From contig CAMPDV010000896.1 in the NCBI GenBank assembly GCA_946699065.1, positions 108,282-172,281 on the forward strand: a stretch of 64,000 nucleotides of DNA, written 5' to 3'. A model generated the notes under the pieces. It was given only the letters and a program-made list of their open reading frames with translations. It searched no databases and was not told the origin of the DNA. The DNA is from Loxodes magnus. Lineage: Eukaryota > Ciliophora > Karyorelictea > Loxodida > Loxodidae. Every line of letters begins with the position of its first letter. Position 1 is the first letter of the stretch. The translations under genes were made by a program, and so were the position numbers. Below, piece after piece: positions 22,131 to 33,919 of the stretch.

Positions 22131-22439
22131 TTTATTTTATTTTTAAATATAAATAGGGAAGATTAAAGGAAGGTACTCACTTACTTGTCAAAGACAGAGA
22201 AGAAAATTGAAGAACCTGATTAAACTACGACCTAATCATAGCAAAAAGTAACCTTCAAAACTTTCTTCGGGCAATTATCATTGCTTCTACTTGAGATTTT
22301 TCTTGTTACTCTAACTTGGAGCTTAGAATTCCCTGACCTCTGATATTTGCTATCATTTTTTTCTTAGGTTTTTCAGTTGGTTGGAGGGGTTTCTATTTAA
22401 GTATAGAGGTGCTGAACTTAGCCTGAAGGTGAGTAGTTT

Positions 22440-23045
22440 CAAAGACCGAATTGATTATGCTATAAAAATACATCACAAAAGACTGGATCTAAACTAGAAA
22501 CTTTAGGTCTGCATTGTGAAGGAAATCCAGTGACTTAGAGAGGAAAGTAAAGACATTAACAGCTAACGGAGTAGCTCGGGAATTTGGCGAAGAACAAGAG
22601 CAACCGTAGCAGCAAATAATAGCTCCTAGGATGATGGAGCTGGGAGATAATGGGCATTCTTTATCTAAACCTCCTCCTTCAGCATAACACCAGTAAGTCA
22701 AGCATCCTATGTAAAGTGCTTGGAACCTCTATTGACATTTCACACTTTCATAGAAAAATAGAAGAGTTTCTGAAGAATTTAAATCTATCAGGATCAATAA
22801 GCGGTAAAGAAATAAAGACAAAGAATACAAAATTTAACAAGAAAACAAAATTGCCTCTACTGTGATCCTAGCGGGAGAATGTTCAAGAGGAAATCTCATC
22901 CTTATATAGATTAAACATTGCACCAGAAGAAAACTTCACCATGCGCAGCATCCTTGAGAGGAGCCACAATGTAATGAATTTTAGAACTCACCAGAAAGAA
23001 AACAGAAAACCTGCCGAAAAGCAGAAACAGATATTAAAAGGCTTT
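22440..23045 (+). pseudogene. Gag-like relic, strongly diverged
   Basis: A GC-richer plus-strand block. One frame gives a coiled-coil-like stretch (SSDLERKVKTLTANGVAREF) and a Gln/Pro-rich linker (EEQEQPQQQIIAPRM). A neighbouring frame gives CLYCDPSGRMFKRKSH at about 22845-22895, resembling the CxxC half of the knuckle with the His/Cys half lost. Assignment to the gag-like family rests on order (coil, linker, CxxC, basic tail), not close similarity. Confidence 0.4.
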
Positions 23046-23470
23046 TTAATAAATATTTCTGATTATCTCGTTAATTTAATTTAGATTTATTATTTCTTTT
23101 AATACCTAACTTTATACTTATCAATTTTTAAAGAATTTTAGGAATTTTATAACTTGATTTATTTTACAAAAATTCTAATTTCTATTTAAATAAATTTCAA
23201 TGAATGAATATTTCAAATTTTAAGTTTAAAATCTTTCATTAATAAGAATAAAAAAATTTATTTATAAACTACAATAAAAATAAAATAGTAACAATATTTA
23301 AAAATTCAAGTTAAAACATATTTATAGAGTATTATAGACATAGCTAATATAAATAAAAATAATGCTCATTTAGATGTATTTATTTATATATTTAATGCTA
23401 ATCTAAATATATATCTCTTTATATAAACTTTAATCTAACTTTATTTTTTGTTATAAATAATAAATAATTG
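23046..23470. other. AT-rich spacer
   Basis: Nothing recognised. Confidence 0.4.
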
Positions 23471-23772
23471 GATTATTGGGCGCGTAGCACTCTTGATGGT
23501 GCGCAGCTCATTAAATTAATTTTCTTTAATGTAAATAAAAATTTCTCAAAGGAAATTTTCTCCAGTGCTTCACTCCCTTTGAAATCTTGTCTTCTAATAG
23601 GAAATGGTTAGAGTGATGCCCTAAGAGACCTAATCGTCTGGTATCATTCACCAACCGTTATTCAATACCTTCAGTACTTTCTTGCTTGGGCCTTGTCAAG
23701 ATTCTTCTCTCCTGAAATACTTCCTGTACTTGAATTTAAGTAAATCTCAGTTGGTGAATTGCTCATCACTAT
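23471..23772 (-). repeat. SINE-like element, family D copy 2
   Basis: Starts on the plus strand with the hairpin gggcgcgtagcactcttgat, ggtgcgcagctc (23478-23511). The body aligns with 13916-14220 over its whole length (gtgatgccctaagagacc, tctggtatcattcacc, ctcagttggtgaattgctc). An (AT)n run of about five units follows at about 23779. Confidence 0.7.
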
Positions 23773-24017
23773 TTGAAATATATATATATAAATAATAAAA
23801 AAACGAAAAGTAAAATGATTTTACTATCTCATTGCAAAATTTAAATTCTCTCAATTATTAAAAACCAAAAGCAATGCTATAATGGAATTTTGCAAATAAA
23901 AACTAGATCATAAAGTATTTTTAAACATTAACTATCTTAAATGTCTTTAACATTTTAAAATTTTAAGTCAAAATATCAAAAAAATTACTTTAGAATAAAT
24001 ATAAATAATTTAGTTTA

Positions 24018-24300
24018 AGTAGGGTGGAAAGCCCTTTCCCTCGGATGCTGCTTGGAGGCTCAGAAGGCAACTAGAAATGAACGCGAACAGAGGATAAATA
24101 TTAGAAAGAGAAATCAATAACAAGAAACTCCTAAAAGGAAGATTTGTCAAGCTGGAAAATCTGAATGCCAGAAGAAAACCTTCTTCATCATAGGTCGGGG
24201 AAAAGATGTACCCGTAATTGCATATTGCATTCTATGCTTTGGAGGATTAAATTGCATGCTTGTACCACAGGAAGAGAAAACAAAGATAGAGAGACTTATT
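24018..24300 (+). repeat. SINE-like element, family C copy
   Basis: Body gggtggaaagccctttccct to ggaagagaaaacaaagatag, matching 8776-9052 in order and spacing. It ends ttttgacattaaataaaatt, the same AT-rich tail as the other family C copies, but without a nearby terminal hairpin. Confidence 0.75.
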
Positions 24301-24529
24301 AAATTTTATTTTTGACATTAAATAAAATTAATTAATCTTGACTAAAGAAAATGATTACTATATTTTTTTTGTTGAAAAGCAAAAAAGGAAATATAAAGTA
24401 TTGTAACATATTTATTTATAGTTAATCTAAGTTAAATAAAAAAGTTATACACTGACAACAGATATCAAACCAAATATTGTACCAAGTTTAGCTTATATTA
24501 TGTCATTAAATTCTTTCTTATAATTTATG

Positions 24530-24830
24530 TTAGTAATAGTTTTAATTTTGCGGCTTCAGGAAAAGTGCTTCATTTTTCCATGATATAGCTCCCTAGAATG
24601 AGCAGCATCTTGATTTAAAATCAAATTTAATTATCTGGTTTCCCCTCAGTAGAGGCTTGATAACAGGCAGTCCATAGTCATGGAGCTCCTTAACTACAGA
24701 TATCCAAATATCAACTATCTACCTCTGCATAAGCCACCAGCAATCATTAGTACTTAAAGACAATATACTAAGAGTTACAGCCGAGCAAGACGTTAAATTT
24801 CCAATCAGAATAGACCAAATAATTTTAGTT
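24530..24830. other. GC-richer island of unknown nature
   Basis: About 300 bp stand out from the AT-rich surroundings (for example ggtttcccctcagtagaggc, catggagctccttaactaca). No second copy in the window and no hairpin end. On the minus strand it reads open with protein-like stretches (KELHDYGLPVIKPLLRGNQI), so it may be a further SINE family or a small retroelement coding fragment. Confidence 0.4.
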
Positions 24831-24839
24831 TAATAAATA

Positions 24840-25622
24840 AATAATTTATCTAAGTTTTGATTTAAATAAGAAATAACAAAAATTAAGAATTGTATAACTA
24901 CCATTATTTTATAAATAAAAATAATAAAACAATTACATACTGAATAATTATACAATTATACTAAATAGATATTAATTCACTTTGCATAAAGAAATTCGAT
25001 ATGCTTATAAAAATAATTTAATTTTAACAATTTAAATAGATAAAATAACCTCTTTTCATACTTTTATTTATTTAATTAAAAATATTAAGATTGAAGCGTA
25101 AAAGTTAAATAAAAAGCATAGATATTAATACTTTATTTCCTTCGTTTAATTTGAAACCAATAATGATTAAATAAAGTAAAATAATGTTAATTATTTAGTA
25201 TTATCAGTTAAAATGAAAGAGAAAACTAAATTTTGCAATAATAAAATAATTAATTTTAGTTCATCCACTCACAAAATAAAATTATGTACTTAAATTTGAA
25301 AAAGTGAACTTAATTTTAACTCTTCAATGATAAAAATAAAGGTTTTAGGTTAAATTTATTTTTAAATTACAAGCCACGCTAAAAATTATTTATAATTAGA
25401 GAAAGCTTTAAAAGTAAATCTTTAAAAAAAAAGGAAAAATATATTAATTTTTTAATTTTATTTCTAACTATTTTTAGTCAAAGTAATATTACTCAAGAAA
25501 CGAAATGAGTATAACTAAGAAAGATGTCATAATTAAAATATATACTTAAATATTTGCTAAAAATATTTAGTTTGATTATAGCAATTATTTAATTTTATTA
25601 ATAAACAGTCAAAAATAAAAAA
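24840..25622. other. AT-rich region upstream of a kelch gene
   Basis: Mixed A- and T-rich spacer. No element seen. Confidence 0.4.
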
Positions 25623-26579
25623 ATGCAAAACTATGCTAATTTAAAAATTTTGATGTTATGATTAAGAAAAATTATTAGAAAATCTAGAAATTATAGTGGA
25701 TGTAAATTAATAGCAAAGTGTGGAATTGGAGTTATAAAGTACGAAATTTGTTCTAATTTGAGTCAAAAATTAAATAAAAATATATTAACGATTATCTTTA
25801 ATTCTACAGTCTTGGAATTATATTCCTTGGAAAATAAATAATTTTTATAGCTAAACTTGAACATTCAGAAAACTGACCAAAATTATACGCAAACAGAATA
25901 ATATTTGGATGATAGTGTAATAATATCAGGTGGACTAAATAACTGTCAGAAAAGATTTACTATTTATAGATAAGAAATTACAAAAGACTATTAAATGGAA
26001 TTTTAAAGATCTTTTCATCGAACAAAATTTGATTAAAGGAAGATTATTTATATAATATCAGGTTTAACTGAAATCAATTATGATTTATTAGATGTCGAAA
26101 ATTGCGAGGCTTTTCACATATAATCAAATACATTCAGTAGATTAAATAAAATATCAATTCCTGTTTATTCTTTTGGTTGCGATTAAAATGATTAAGGAGT
26201 ATATGTTTTTGGTGGATGCAGTGAGACTTAAAATAAATTCTAAAATAAAATTTAGTTTTATGACAGTAAGATAAATTCTTGAAATCTACTTCCTTAAACT
26301 TTATCAAAAAAAGCATTTTGCTCAGCAATTTTTGTTCCTTATACAAAGATTTTTTTAATATATGCAAATAGTTCTGATTTAGAAACTTAAATTTTTGATT
26401 TTAAGAGTATAGCAATTCAGGGAGAAAGATATATATAATATACTATAAGTGACTTTACTTAACCAATTTTAAATAGAAGTTATGTCTATTAATTTCGTTT
26501 TGACAATAAACTTATGAGTTATGACTTAAACATTGGATAATGGAAAGCGGTTTATTAAAACAGTGGAATTTTATATTGA
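25623..26579 (+). CDS. Kelch-motif protein, four-member family
   Basis: An uninterrupted 318-residue frame from ATG 25623 to TGA 26577. Family signature GIGVIKYEICSNL near residue 35, IISGGLNN, IIISGL, DVENCEAF, then the best blade FGCDQNDQGVYVFGG followed by KINSWNLLP, whose Trp is TGA at 26280-26282. A second half-blade FDFKS and a C-terminal strand NIGQWKAV precede the stop. The relatives at 14922, 5363 and 40342 end at the same place after a W-containing strand. Probably an adaptor or propeller protein. Start chosen because the paralogues begin at the same distance from the FGIG motif. Confidence 0.9.
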
Positions 26580-27690
26580 AAATTAATTAAAAAAAAGATA
26601 AAAAAAAAATTAAATTTTCATTCCTTAGATCAAACTATTAATCGCTTTTTTAGTTTATTTTCTATTTAATATTCTAAAAAAAATGAAATCAAACTATGAA
26701 AATAAAGATAAAAATTTTAAATAATAAAAAAATTGAGAATCTTAAGGAAGTAGGAAATGAAATTGAAATTTATATTTTTTAATCTTTCAGTAAATTATTT
26801 GAAGATAATCATAACTTAAGAAAATAATTTCAGTAAATACTTATGAAATCGAGTATTTAAATTGAAAAAATATGAAAAATAAATTAAGAAAGTAAACATT
26901 TTTTAAAGGTAAAAAAAAATCATTTAAAATATTTTTTTAATTTTAAAAAATGTTTTAAAAAATGAGATGATGCTTACAATCTTTCTTAGGGATCAAATTT
27001 ATAATTCTTATCTTCTTTTAAAAATAATTTTTATTAATAAATTTAAAATAAGTTTAATAAGAATAATTTTCACCAAAAAATGTGTACTATTTCTTTTGAT
27101 ATTAAATATCTGGTAGATAATTAATTTAATTTAATTATCATAAAATATAAAGCTATTAATTTATATTATTTCTCTCAATTTTATTTTAACTTTTTTCCTT
27201 ACTTAAGAATATTTTTAATAATATTTAAACTTAAATGGTCATAATTATATTTAGCTTTTAGACTAAAATAAATAGTTATTTTTACTAAATTCTTTAACTT
27301 TTATTATTCTTTTTTCTTTCTATTATGAAAGCATTTTTATTTTTTTCTTCTTAAACTAATTTCCAAAAGTTATTTAATTTTAGAAACACTTTGAAAAATT
27401 ATTCTGAGATTTAGTCAGAAAAAAAGTTGAAGAAAATTAAATTTCGAAATAAAAGGAAGTTTAATTATTTTAAATAACTCAAATTTTAAGAAATATAAAT
27501 TTATTAACTGATTGTAAATTTGTATAGTAGAAATCAAAGTTTTACAATAGTTATTTTATATGATACTTGTAAGAGTTTATTTTATTATGTCATTAAGTTT
27601 AAATTTTTTAAATATTTTTAGCGTTTAAAAGAATAATTCAGGAGATATATTTAAAAGGAATTTTTATGTTGCAAAGGTTTAGAATAATTC
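26580..27690. other. AT-rich spacer
   Basis: Strongly AT-biased. Short A-rich plus-strand stretches (26690-26930) read open only briefly before TGA. No feature supported. Confidence 0.4.
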
Positions 27691-27691
27691 C

Positions 27692-28300
27692 ATGTTTTAG
27701 TAAATCTAGGAAATGGAAAAATTAACTGCAAGAGGTATATAAAATTGAAAATAAAACCTTCGAGAAAAACCTAGAAATAGATAAATTGATTTATTTTAAG
27801 AGATATCTGAATTCCTGTCAACTGAATTAAAATATCTTGATAAAATAATTAGAGTAGTATCAAATTTACAAAAAGGAATCAAGATACTTGGGAAGAAAGA
27901 GATAAATTATTTGAAATAAGTATATCCATAAATAAAATAAATAAGGACTCGAATCAAAAGAGTAAGATCTAAAAGCTTTTTTACTTTAATTAAAGTTAAA
28001 ATAGTGAATCTATCTTCTATAAAAAAAGACCATATTTGTAAATAGAATAGCAGTAAATTATTTGTAATAAGCAATAAAATTAATTCCACTTGAACAATTT
28101 AAGAGATAATAGGAGCCAAATAGAGGAAATAAAATTCAAAAACATAATATAAAAAGAGAAGTATGATGATTTAGCAATTAATAAAAGATTCTCAACAGAA
28201 GATTCCAAAGATTACTAAGTTTAGAATAAATACTGAAAAAATATTAAATTTAAAGAAATAATACTGAAGAAATTAAAAGAAATTATGAGTAATTGGATTT
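27692..28300 (+). other. Coding-like plus-strand segment, unrecognised
   Basis: From ATG 27692 a purine-rich frame gives a basic, helix-prone protein of about 200 residues (ISEFLSTELKYLDKIIRVV, LQKGIKILGKKEINYLKQVY, IRTRIKRVRSKSFFTLIKV) with a few TGA read as Trp. TGA codons at the distal end (about 28270-28310) could stop it. It converges on the minus-strand gene ending at 28387. No domain recognised. Confidence 0.4.
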
Positions 28301-28386
28301 TTATGAATAGAGATAAGTTTATTTTTTTAAGCAATAATAGCAAAAAGCTTTATTTAAAAGAGAACTAACTAGTATTAATATAATTA

Positions 28387-28784
28387 TCAAAGACAATAAA
28401 CTATTTTAGTAAATCTTCTGAAAACTCTATAGTCAGTAATAAAGTAAAATGTCCCATTAACATCAAAATCAAATTTGTCTTTAATTCCTAGATTATAAAT
28501 TTTAATTAATTGCCAATTATTAAATTAGTTTGAAGACAACCTATCTCTTATTTACTGTATTCTCCGAGTAGCCTCTTGGATATGGCAGTGATATTCTGCT
28601 GATCAGCTTTTTGCAAACAGGGACCATCATGTGTGTTGAAAGCATACTCAAGGATAATAGACTTCGAGGCCTTGAATCCAATAAGAACCTCCTTAGGATT
28701 GGAGGTATAATCAAACAATTCAAAATCTTTCTCGTTATTCTTTTGATTACTTAGATTATATCTGATAAATATAAAAAGTTTCAT
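28387..28784 (-). CDS. Small hypothetical protein with one likely 53-nt intron
   Basis: Exon 1 (28784-28541) begins MKLFIFIRYNLSNQ and is open in any code. Joining it across a GT...AG intron at 28540-28488 (gttgtc...aatctag) to exon 2 (28487-28387) restores a single frame of 114 residues ending FTKIVYCL and TGA at 28389-28387. Without splicing, the similarity-free frame runs on through AT-rich DNA. The product is compact, with mixed alpha/beta-like composition (EVLIGFKASKSIILEYAF, DFDVNGTFYFITDYRVF) and no signal peptide or membrane helix. No family recognised. The intron call is an inference. Confidence 0.55.
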
Positions 28785-29350
28785 AACTTATAAAATAAGT
28801 GATAAAACTTTCGTTTTAACTGAAATCTTTTCTTATTTAAAAAAAAAAAATTAAAAAAGTTACTATTGTGAATGAAAAAAAATAAAGCATATAAGCTTTC
28901 AAAGGAAATTAAGAATATAAAAAATTAAAGCAATTCATAATCTTAGTGTATTTCTTTTTCAACTATAAATTTATCTTAACTAACTGAAAAAAACATTTTA
29001 TTCATCAATCCAAATTTATTTCGTCTATTTTATTTTTTTAATTAAATTCTTATATCTTCAAATGAAAATAAATTTTTAGTCAATTTCAGTATTTAAATAT
29101 CTTCTTTTTTTTTGAAAAATAAATATTAAAAATAATTAAAAAGTATAAGAAATATTTTTATTTAGAATGAAAACATTATTTAAATCATTATGAAATTAAA
29201 AAACATTTAATTATTTTCTGATTTGCAAATCAATAGAAAACTATTTTCAATACTCTTTTTAGTCAAAATTAAAAAATAAAATATTTATTTACTAGGAATG
29301 TATATTTAGAATCAAAAATAATTTGAAACATTTTTAATTTTATAATATAA
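28785..29350. other. AT-rich spacer upstream of the small gene
   Basis: No feature recognised. Confidence 0.4.
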
Positions 29351-29352
29351 AA

Positions 29353-29735
29353 GGAATGTCGCCTCGACAGAAAAAATAGTAGGTAATTTGGTGCAGTGTA
29401 TACTGCATTGCGAGTGATCTCGCACTAGATGCCAACATGGGGGAGGGTGGATAAGCTCAATTGAGACATGCCTAACTTACCTCGAGAGTTCTCTCTAGCC
29501 TTATGAAAGTTTGACTGATGGGCTTCTAATTACTGATTTAATAACTTATTTTTATTTTTACCTTATCAAGAAAACTGGAGCATTTGATCCAAGGTTTAAA
29601 AATAATTTTTAATAAGAAGTTTCTCCATTTTGAGAAGATAAAGTGATTCTTTGGACGAATTGTATGAAATCAAGCTTTGAGAACACTTTTTTTAATATTA
29701 AATATTAATACTGAAAGTGGTACGCGCTCTATAAT
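29353..29735 (+). repeat. SINE-like element, family A copy
   Basis: Shows the whole family A order: aggtaatttggtgcagtgta, tgcattgcgagtgatctcgc, gggtggataagctc, acctcgagagttctctctag, tgactgatgggcttctaatt, an AT-rich distal half and a shortened terminal hairpin (gtggtacgcgctctataat). The 5' end differs from other copies (gaatgtcgcctcgaca). Confidence 0.8.
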
Positions 29736-29877
29736 AATATTTTCTTATTTATGAAAATATATATATGTTATCTTATAGTACCTTCATTAATTAATAGCAT
29801 TTATTTTAATTTTCAGTGCTTTATTAACTTATTTTAAGAATTTTATTAAAAATATTATAAATTATATGTTTGTAAGT

Positions 29878-30345
29878 TACTGGCAGTTTAACTTTTAAAC
29901 TAGTTAATTTGGATAAGTGAAGAAGAGCTCTAAGAGGATAAGCCCAACTTATTCATGGTTCTCGCTAAAGTTAAAGCTCTACTGATGGATTGATATCTCC
30001 TAATTCTGAATTAAAATCTTCTATTTTCTCATTTTATATATCAAGACATAAGATACAGAAGAAGATGTAATGTCATGGAGGACGTTTATCAATTTCCTTT
30101 TACTGGTATCTAAAAAAGAAAAATTAATTTGCAAAAAATCAAGAATTATGATTAAAAAAGACTACCCATTTGGCGAAAACAGAATTGCCGCAAAATGAAT
30201 CGAAATTGAATCAAGAATTACCTAAGAAAGAGTCAAGAATACAAGGAAATAAATTTTAAATAATGAGAACACTTTATTTTATATTAATATTGGGAGAGCT
30301 GCTTGCCAACGAAGTGATACGATTTCTTTAATAATATTTATTTAT
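29878..30345 (+). repeat. SINE-like element, family E copy 1, with family A 3' end
   Basis: The body (tggataagtgaagaag, agaggataagcccaacttat, catggttctcgctaaa, gtaatgtcatggagga) recurs at 56035-56505. Its last 70 bp (gaacactttattttatatta, gggagagctgcttgccaacg) are almost the same as the end of the family A copy at 33427-33812. It appears to be a chimaera of an E body and an A-type 3' end. Confidence 0.7.
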
Positions 30346-30479
30346 TCATAAAAAATTTCAAAATAATTTTCAAAAGAAAATAAATTATTTTCTATTTAAA
30401 ATATAATAAAAAGCTATAATTTATAAAATACATATATTTTTAAATATATTTTATAACTTAATTTTAATTTATCTAAATT

Positions 30480-30890
30480 TATTTGAATTGTATAAATAAA
30501 AATTTTATTTTATAAACGATAGAATAGTCATACCCTCCCATCAGAACTTCCCGATACGATGAACTTTGAATCACTGGATATAGCCACAGCAGATTTACTT
30601 TTTTCCTGATTATTTTTTGTTTTTAAAATAGATGAAAATTGAATTTTCAGAGTACATTTTTAATAAAAGAATTATTCAAAGTAAACATTATAAGATTTTG
30701 ATTTAATATTTTCTTAATTATTTCCTTTTAATTATCTAAATCATTTTAATATCTTTAATATCAACTACTACTGATATAAATTTAAACAGTTTGCAAATTA
30801 TTATGCTTTTCAGTTTTATTATTTTCAAATTCTAGCCTATCCTACTAATAAAATAAATGATAATTATATTACAGTAAATTTGTTTACTTT
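30480..30890 (-). pseudogene. WD40-repeat gene relic
   Basis: On the minus strand, 30617-30525 reads KSAVAISSDSKFIVSGSSDG then RVW(TGA)LF, an unmistakable WD40 repeat with the S-D-S-K-F and SGSSDG signatures. Upstream the same frame continues to about 30890 with a possible second, weaker repeat (ARIW, Trp by TGA). No start is visible and the downstream part is AT-rich. It resembles the WD40 protein at 60662-61626 in repeat style. Probably a decayed fragment, or the last exon of a gene whose other parts I cannot see. Confidence 0.6.
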
Positions 30891-30974
30891 TCTCACATAA
30901 TAAATTGATTATTTTATAACTTAAGTTTGCTTAATATTTTTTAGAATGTTTTAAATTATTAATCATTATAAAAA

Positions 30975-32744
30975 ATGTAGAGCTTTATTTGCAAGAATTG
31001 CGATAAAGAATATGATTAATAGAAACGTATTCCTAGGATTCTTAAATGTGGGTGTGTTCGGTGCTAGAGATGTATCACTTTAATTTTTCGAAACGAAAAT
31101 TAGTTTAAATGCAAGTAGCATGAATAAATTACAAAAGATAAGCCTGAAGATCTACCAATATAAAGTGATTATTCTTCTTAAGATTAACAAAACAAACAAG
31201 CTAACAAATGTAAAGCACATAATGAAAAATACTAATTTTGATGCTCAAAAGATAATGTCTTTGTTTGTAAGAACTGTATAACGTAAAATCATAAAGGACA
31301 TAAATTTGAAGAGCTTAAAAATGGAATAATTTAAAAATGAAATTAAATTTAGAATGAGATAAATTATTTAGAATAACAATCTTCAACTGAACAAACAAAT
31401 TAACGTAAAATAGTAGAAAATACTAAAAAGTATAAAAAACAAATGTTGGAAATTCAAAAAAATGTTTTCTTTCATTTTGAAAATTTTTCGAGATATGTAT
31501 TTGATTAAGAAGTAAAACCTATTCATAAATAACTTAAACAAACATAACAAAAAGCAACGAAATCAGATGAAGATATACAATAAATAAAAAATAAGCTTTA
31601 ATAAATACAAGAAAAGCCTTTTAATTCAGAAGAGGAATATGAATAAATAAAAAATTAAATTTTTGAAATTAATCTGGCTTATAAGCAGATCTAAATGAAC
31701 GTATAGTAAAATGTAGATTTAAATATTGATTCAAACGAAACTATAAATAAACTTAAAAGCATAATTTTAAAGAATATTCTGGAAACAGAAGAAGCTAGTT
31801 AAATTATAGGATAATAAAAAGCAAATAAATAGAATTAAGCTTAATAATAGCTTCAAATTTTATTATAAGATACTAAATGCTTAATTGATATTATATCACA
31901 AAGAAAACATCAAAGATCAGAAACTTTGACAAAATATAAAATAATTTATTGAGATAGTTCAAATTTTCTAACAAGCAATTTATAGGGATAAGAATAGTAT
32001 AAAATCTAAAGACAGCAAGTTAAAGACTTGAAGTCTATCTTCAAAAATTATACAACATCTTTGTAAATAAGCGATAGTTAAATTATATTAGCTGGAGGTG
32101 AATCAGACTAAACATATTCAAACTCTTTGATACAGATAGAAGATTAGAAAATTTAATAATAGATAAACTTAATATATGCGAAAGACAGCCCTTCATTAGT
32201 GTATAATAACAATTAAAAAGTTTTTATAGTTGCTGGAGTAGATCCTTAAATAAAAAACAGTACAAAATCTTGCGAATTATATAACTTATAAAAAAGCAAA
32301 TAAGCTCCTATTTCATAACATCTATATGAAATCAGTTTCAATGGAATTTGTTTCGCTTATGATTTTATATTTACTTTTGGAGGATTATAGTATAATGGAG
32401 AAATTAATAAAGTTTGCTTTTATGATATTTAAACAAATAAGTGAATTGAGCATGATAAAAAAATTCCAAGAGGTGCATTTAGCATTTCAGCAGTATTTGC
32501 CTAGGACGTGAAATTTACTCTTTTATTTGATAATTTCGAATTTTTAGAAAAAACATATGCTTATGATTTTAAGCAATTCTAAGAACATGGAGCAGAGTTT
32601 CCTAAACCTATGAACTGAAATAGAATTTGATTCAATGCAATTTATGAAAATAAGCGAGTTTACATGTATAATTCGGATTAAAATTATTAAGATTAACTAT
32701 ACATGTACGAAATAGTTGAAGCTAAAGAATGGAAAAAAGTTTGA
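30975..32744 (+). CDS. RING-like/B-box and kelch protein (TRIM-like)
   Basis: One uninterrupted frame, 589 residues, ATG 30975 to TGA 32742. Residues 1-45: Cys-rich RING-like start (ICKNCDKEYD, KCGCVRCQRC). Residues about 76-115: B-box, C-KAH-NEKYQFW-C then VFVCKNC, ITQNHKGH, with zinc ligands in B-box2 spacing; its Trp is TGA at 31239-31241. Then a long Gln/Lys-rich coiled coil (to about 370) and kelch-like blades (IILAGGES, VFIVAGVDP, FIFTFGGL, TNKW) to the C-terminus. B-box proteins with this order act as scaffolds or ubiquitin ligases; whether the first zinc domain is a functional RING is uncertain. Six Trp are TGA. Isolated gene between two element-rich stretches. Confidence 0.9.
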
Positions 32745-33425
32745 AGATAGACTTAAAATAAATATTTACAATAGAATGATTTTACTAAAAGTTTGAAATA
32801 TAAAAATTATATCTTTTTACATTTTTTTTGGACATAATTTTTAATAAAAGTCACATTATTTAAAACTTTCAATTTAAAGAGTCTTTTTAGCAGACTTAAT
32901 CTTAAGATATTTTATTTCATCATAAAAATATAAAATAATAGGATTGCTTACTTTTTCTCTATATTCTAATTCAAAATTTCATCCTAATAAAAAAAAATTA
33001 TAATTTTAGATCAGTGATGTCCATTTAATTAAGGAATTTAAAATATGAAGCCTAATTAACCTAATAATTTTTACTTGCTTATAAGATTAATATTTTATAT
33101 AAATTGTTGAAATAAAAATACTTTTAAGAAATTAAAATTAATCTGGTAAATTATTTTCAGATTTTATTACATTTTTTTAAGTTTAGAAAATACATAAACT
33201 TAATTCTATTTAAAATAGATATGAGTAACATCTTTATTTTATTATTAGAAAAAATAAATATAACAATGCTTTTTAAAGAGAAAATAGATGAAATTTGTTT
33301 CTATAAAGAAAATAAAGAAAAACAGAAGAAATAAAATTTAAAAATTGTAAAAAGTTTTTTCCGTTTATAGCTTTTATATCTAAATAATTCCATTAAAGGA
33401 CAGTTCTTTAATAATTTAAAAATAC
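32745..33425. other. AT-rich spacer
   Basis: No feature recognised downstream of the B-box/kelch gene. Confidence 0.4.
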
Positions 33426-33426
33426 A

Positions 33427-33812
33427 GATGAAGGCTACGGTCAGGAGAACTAGTAGGTAATCTGGTATAGTGTATACTGTATTGCGAGTAATCTCGCACT
33501 AGATATCATCACGTGAAAAACTTGGAAGAACAAACCTAACTTGCCCGAAGATGTTCTCGCTAACAGTAAGAAAGTTTGACTGACAGGCCTACTAATGACT
33601 TAATTGGTATCTCTTATTTGGATCTTATTCTAGAAGAATGGAGCATTTAGTTCAAGTCTCAAGAACAATTTTTAATAAGAATATTTCCCATTATGAGAAA
33701 GAGACATGACTCGTTGGACGAATAGAATGACAAAAAGAAGTATGAAAACACTTTATTTTATATTAACATTGGGAGAGCTGCTTGCCAACGAGGTGCTACT
33801 CTCTATAGGCAT
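33427..33812 (+). repeat. SINE-like element, family A copy
   Basis: gaaggctacggtcaggagaa at the start, aggtaatctggtatagtgta, gcgagtaatctcgcactaga, tgactgacaggcctactaat and the distal end ttgggagagctgcttgccaa, cgaggtgctact. The body block around 33515 is more diverged than in other copies. Confidence 0.8.
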
Positions 33813-33919
33813 ATTTATTATTTATAAAATATATAAAAAATGACTCCAAAAATGTTACATCTCCCATAAAACCTAATAACGATTAGTAGAATGTTGCCAA
33901 CATTCTATCCCTTCTTTGG

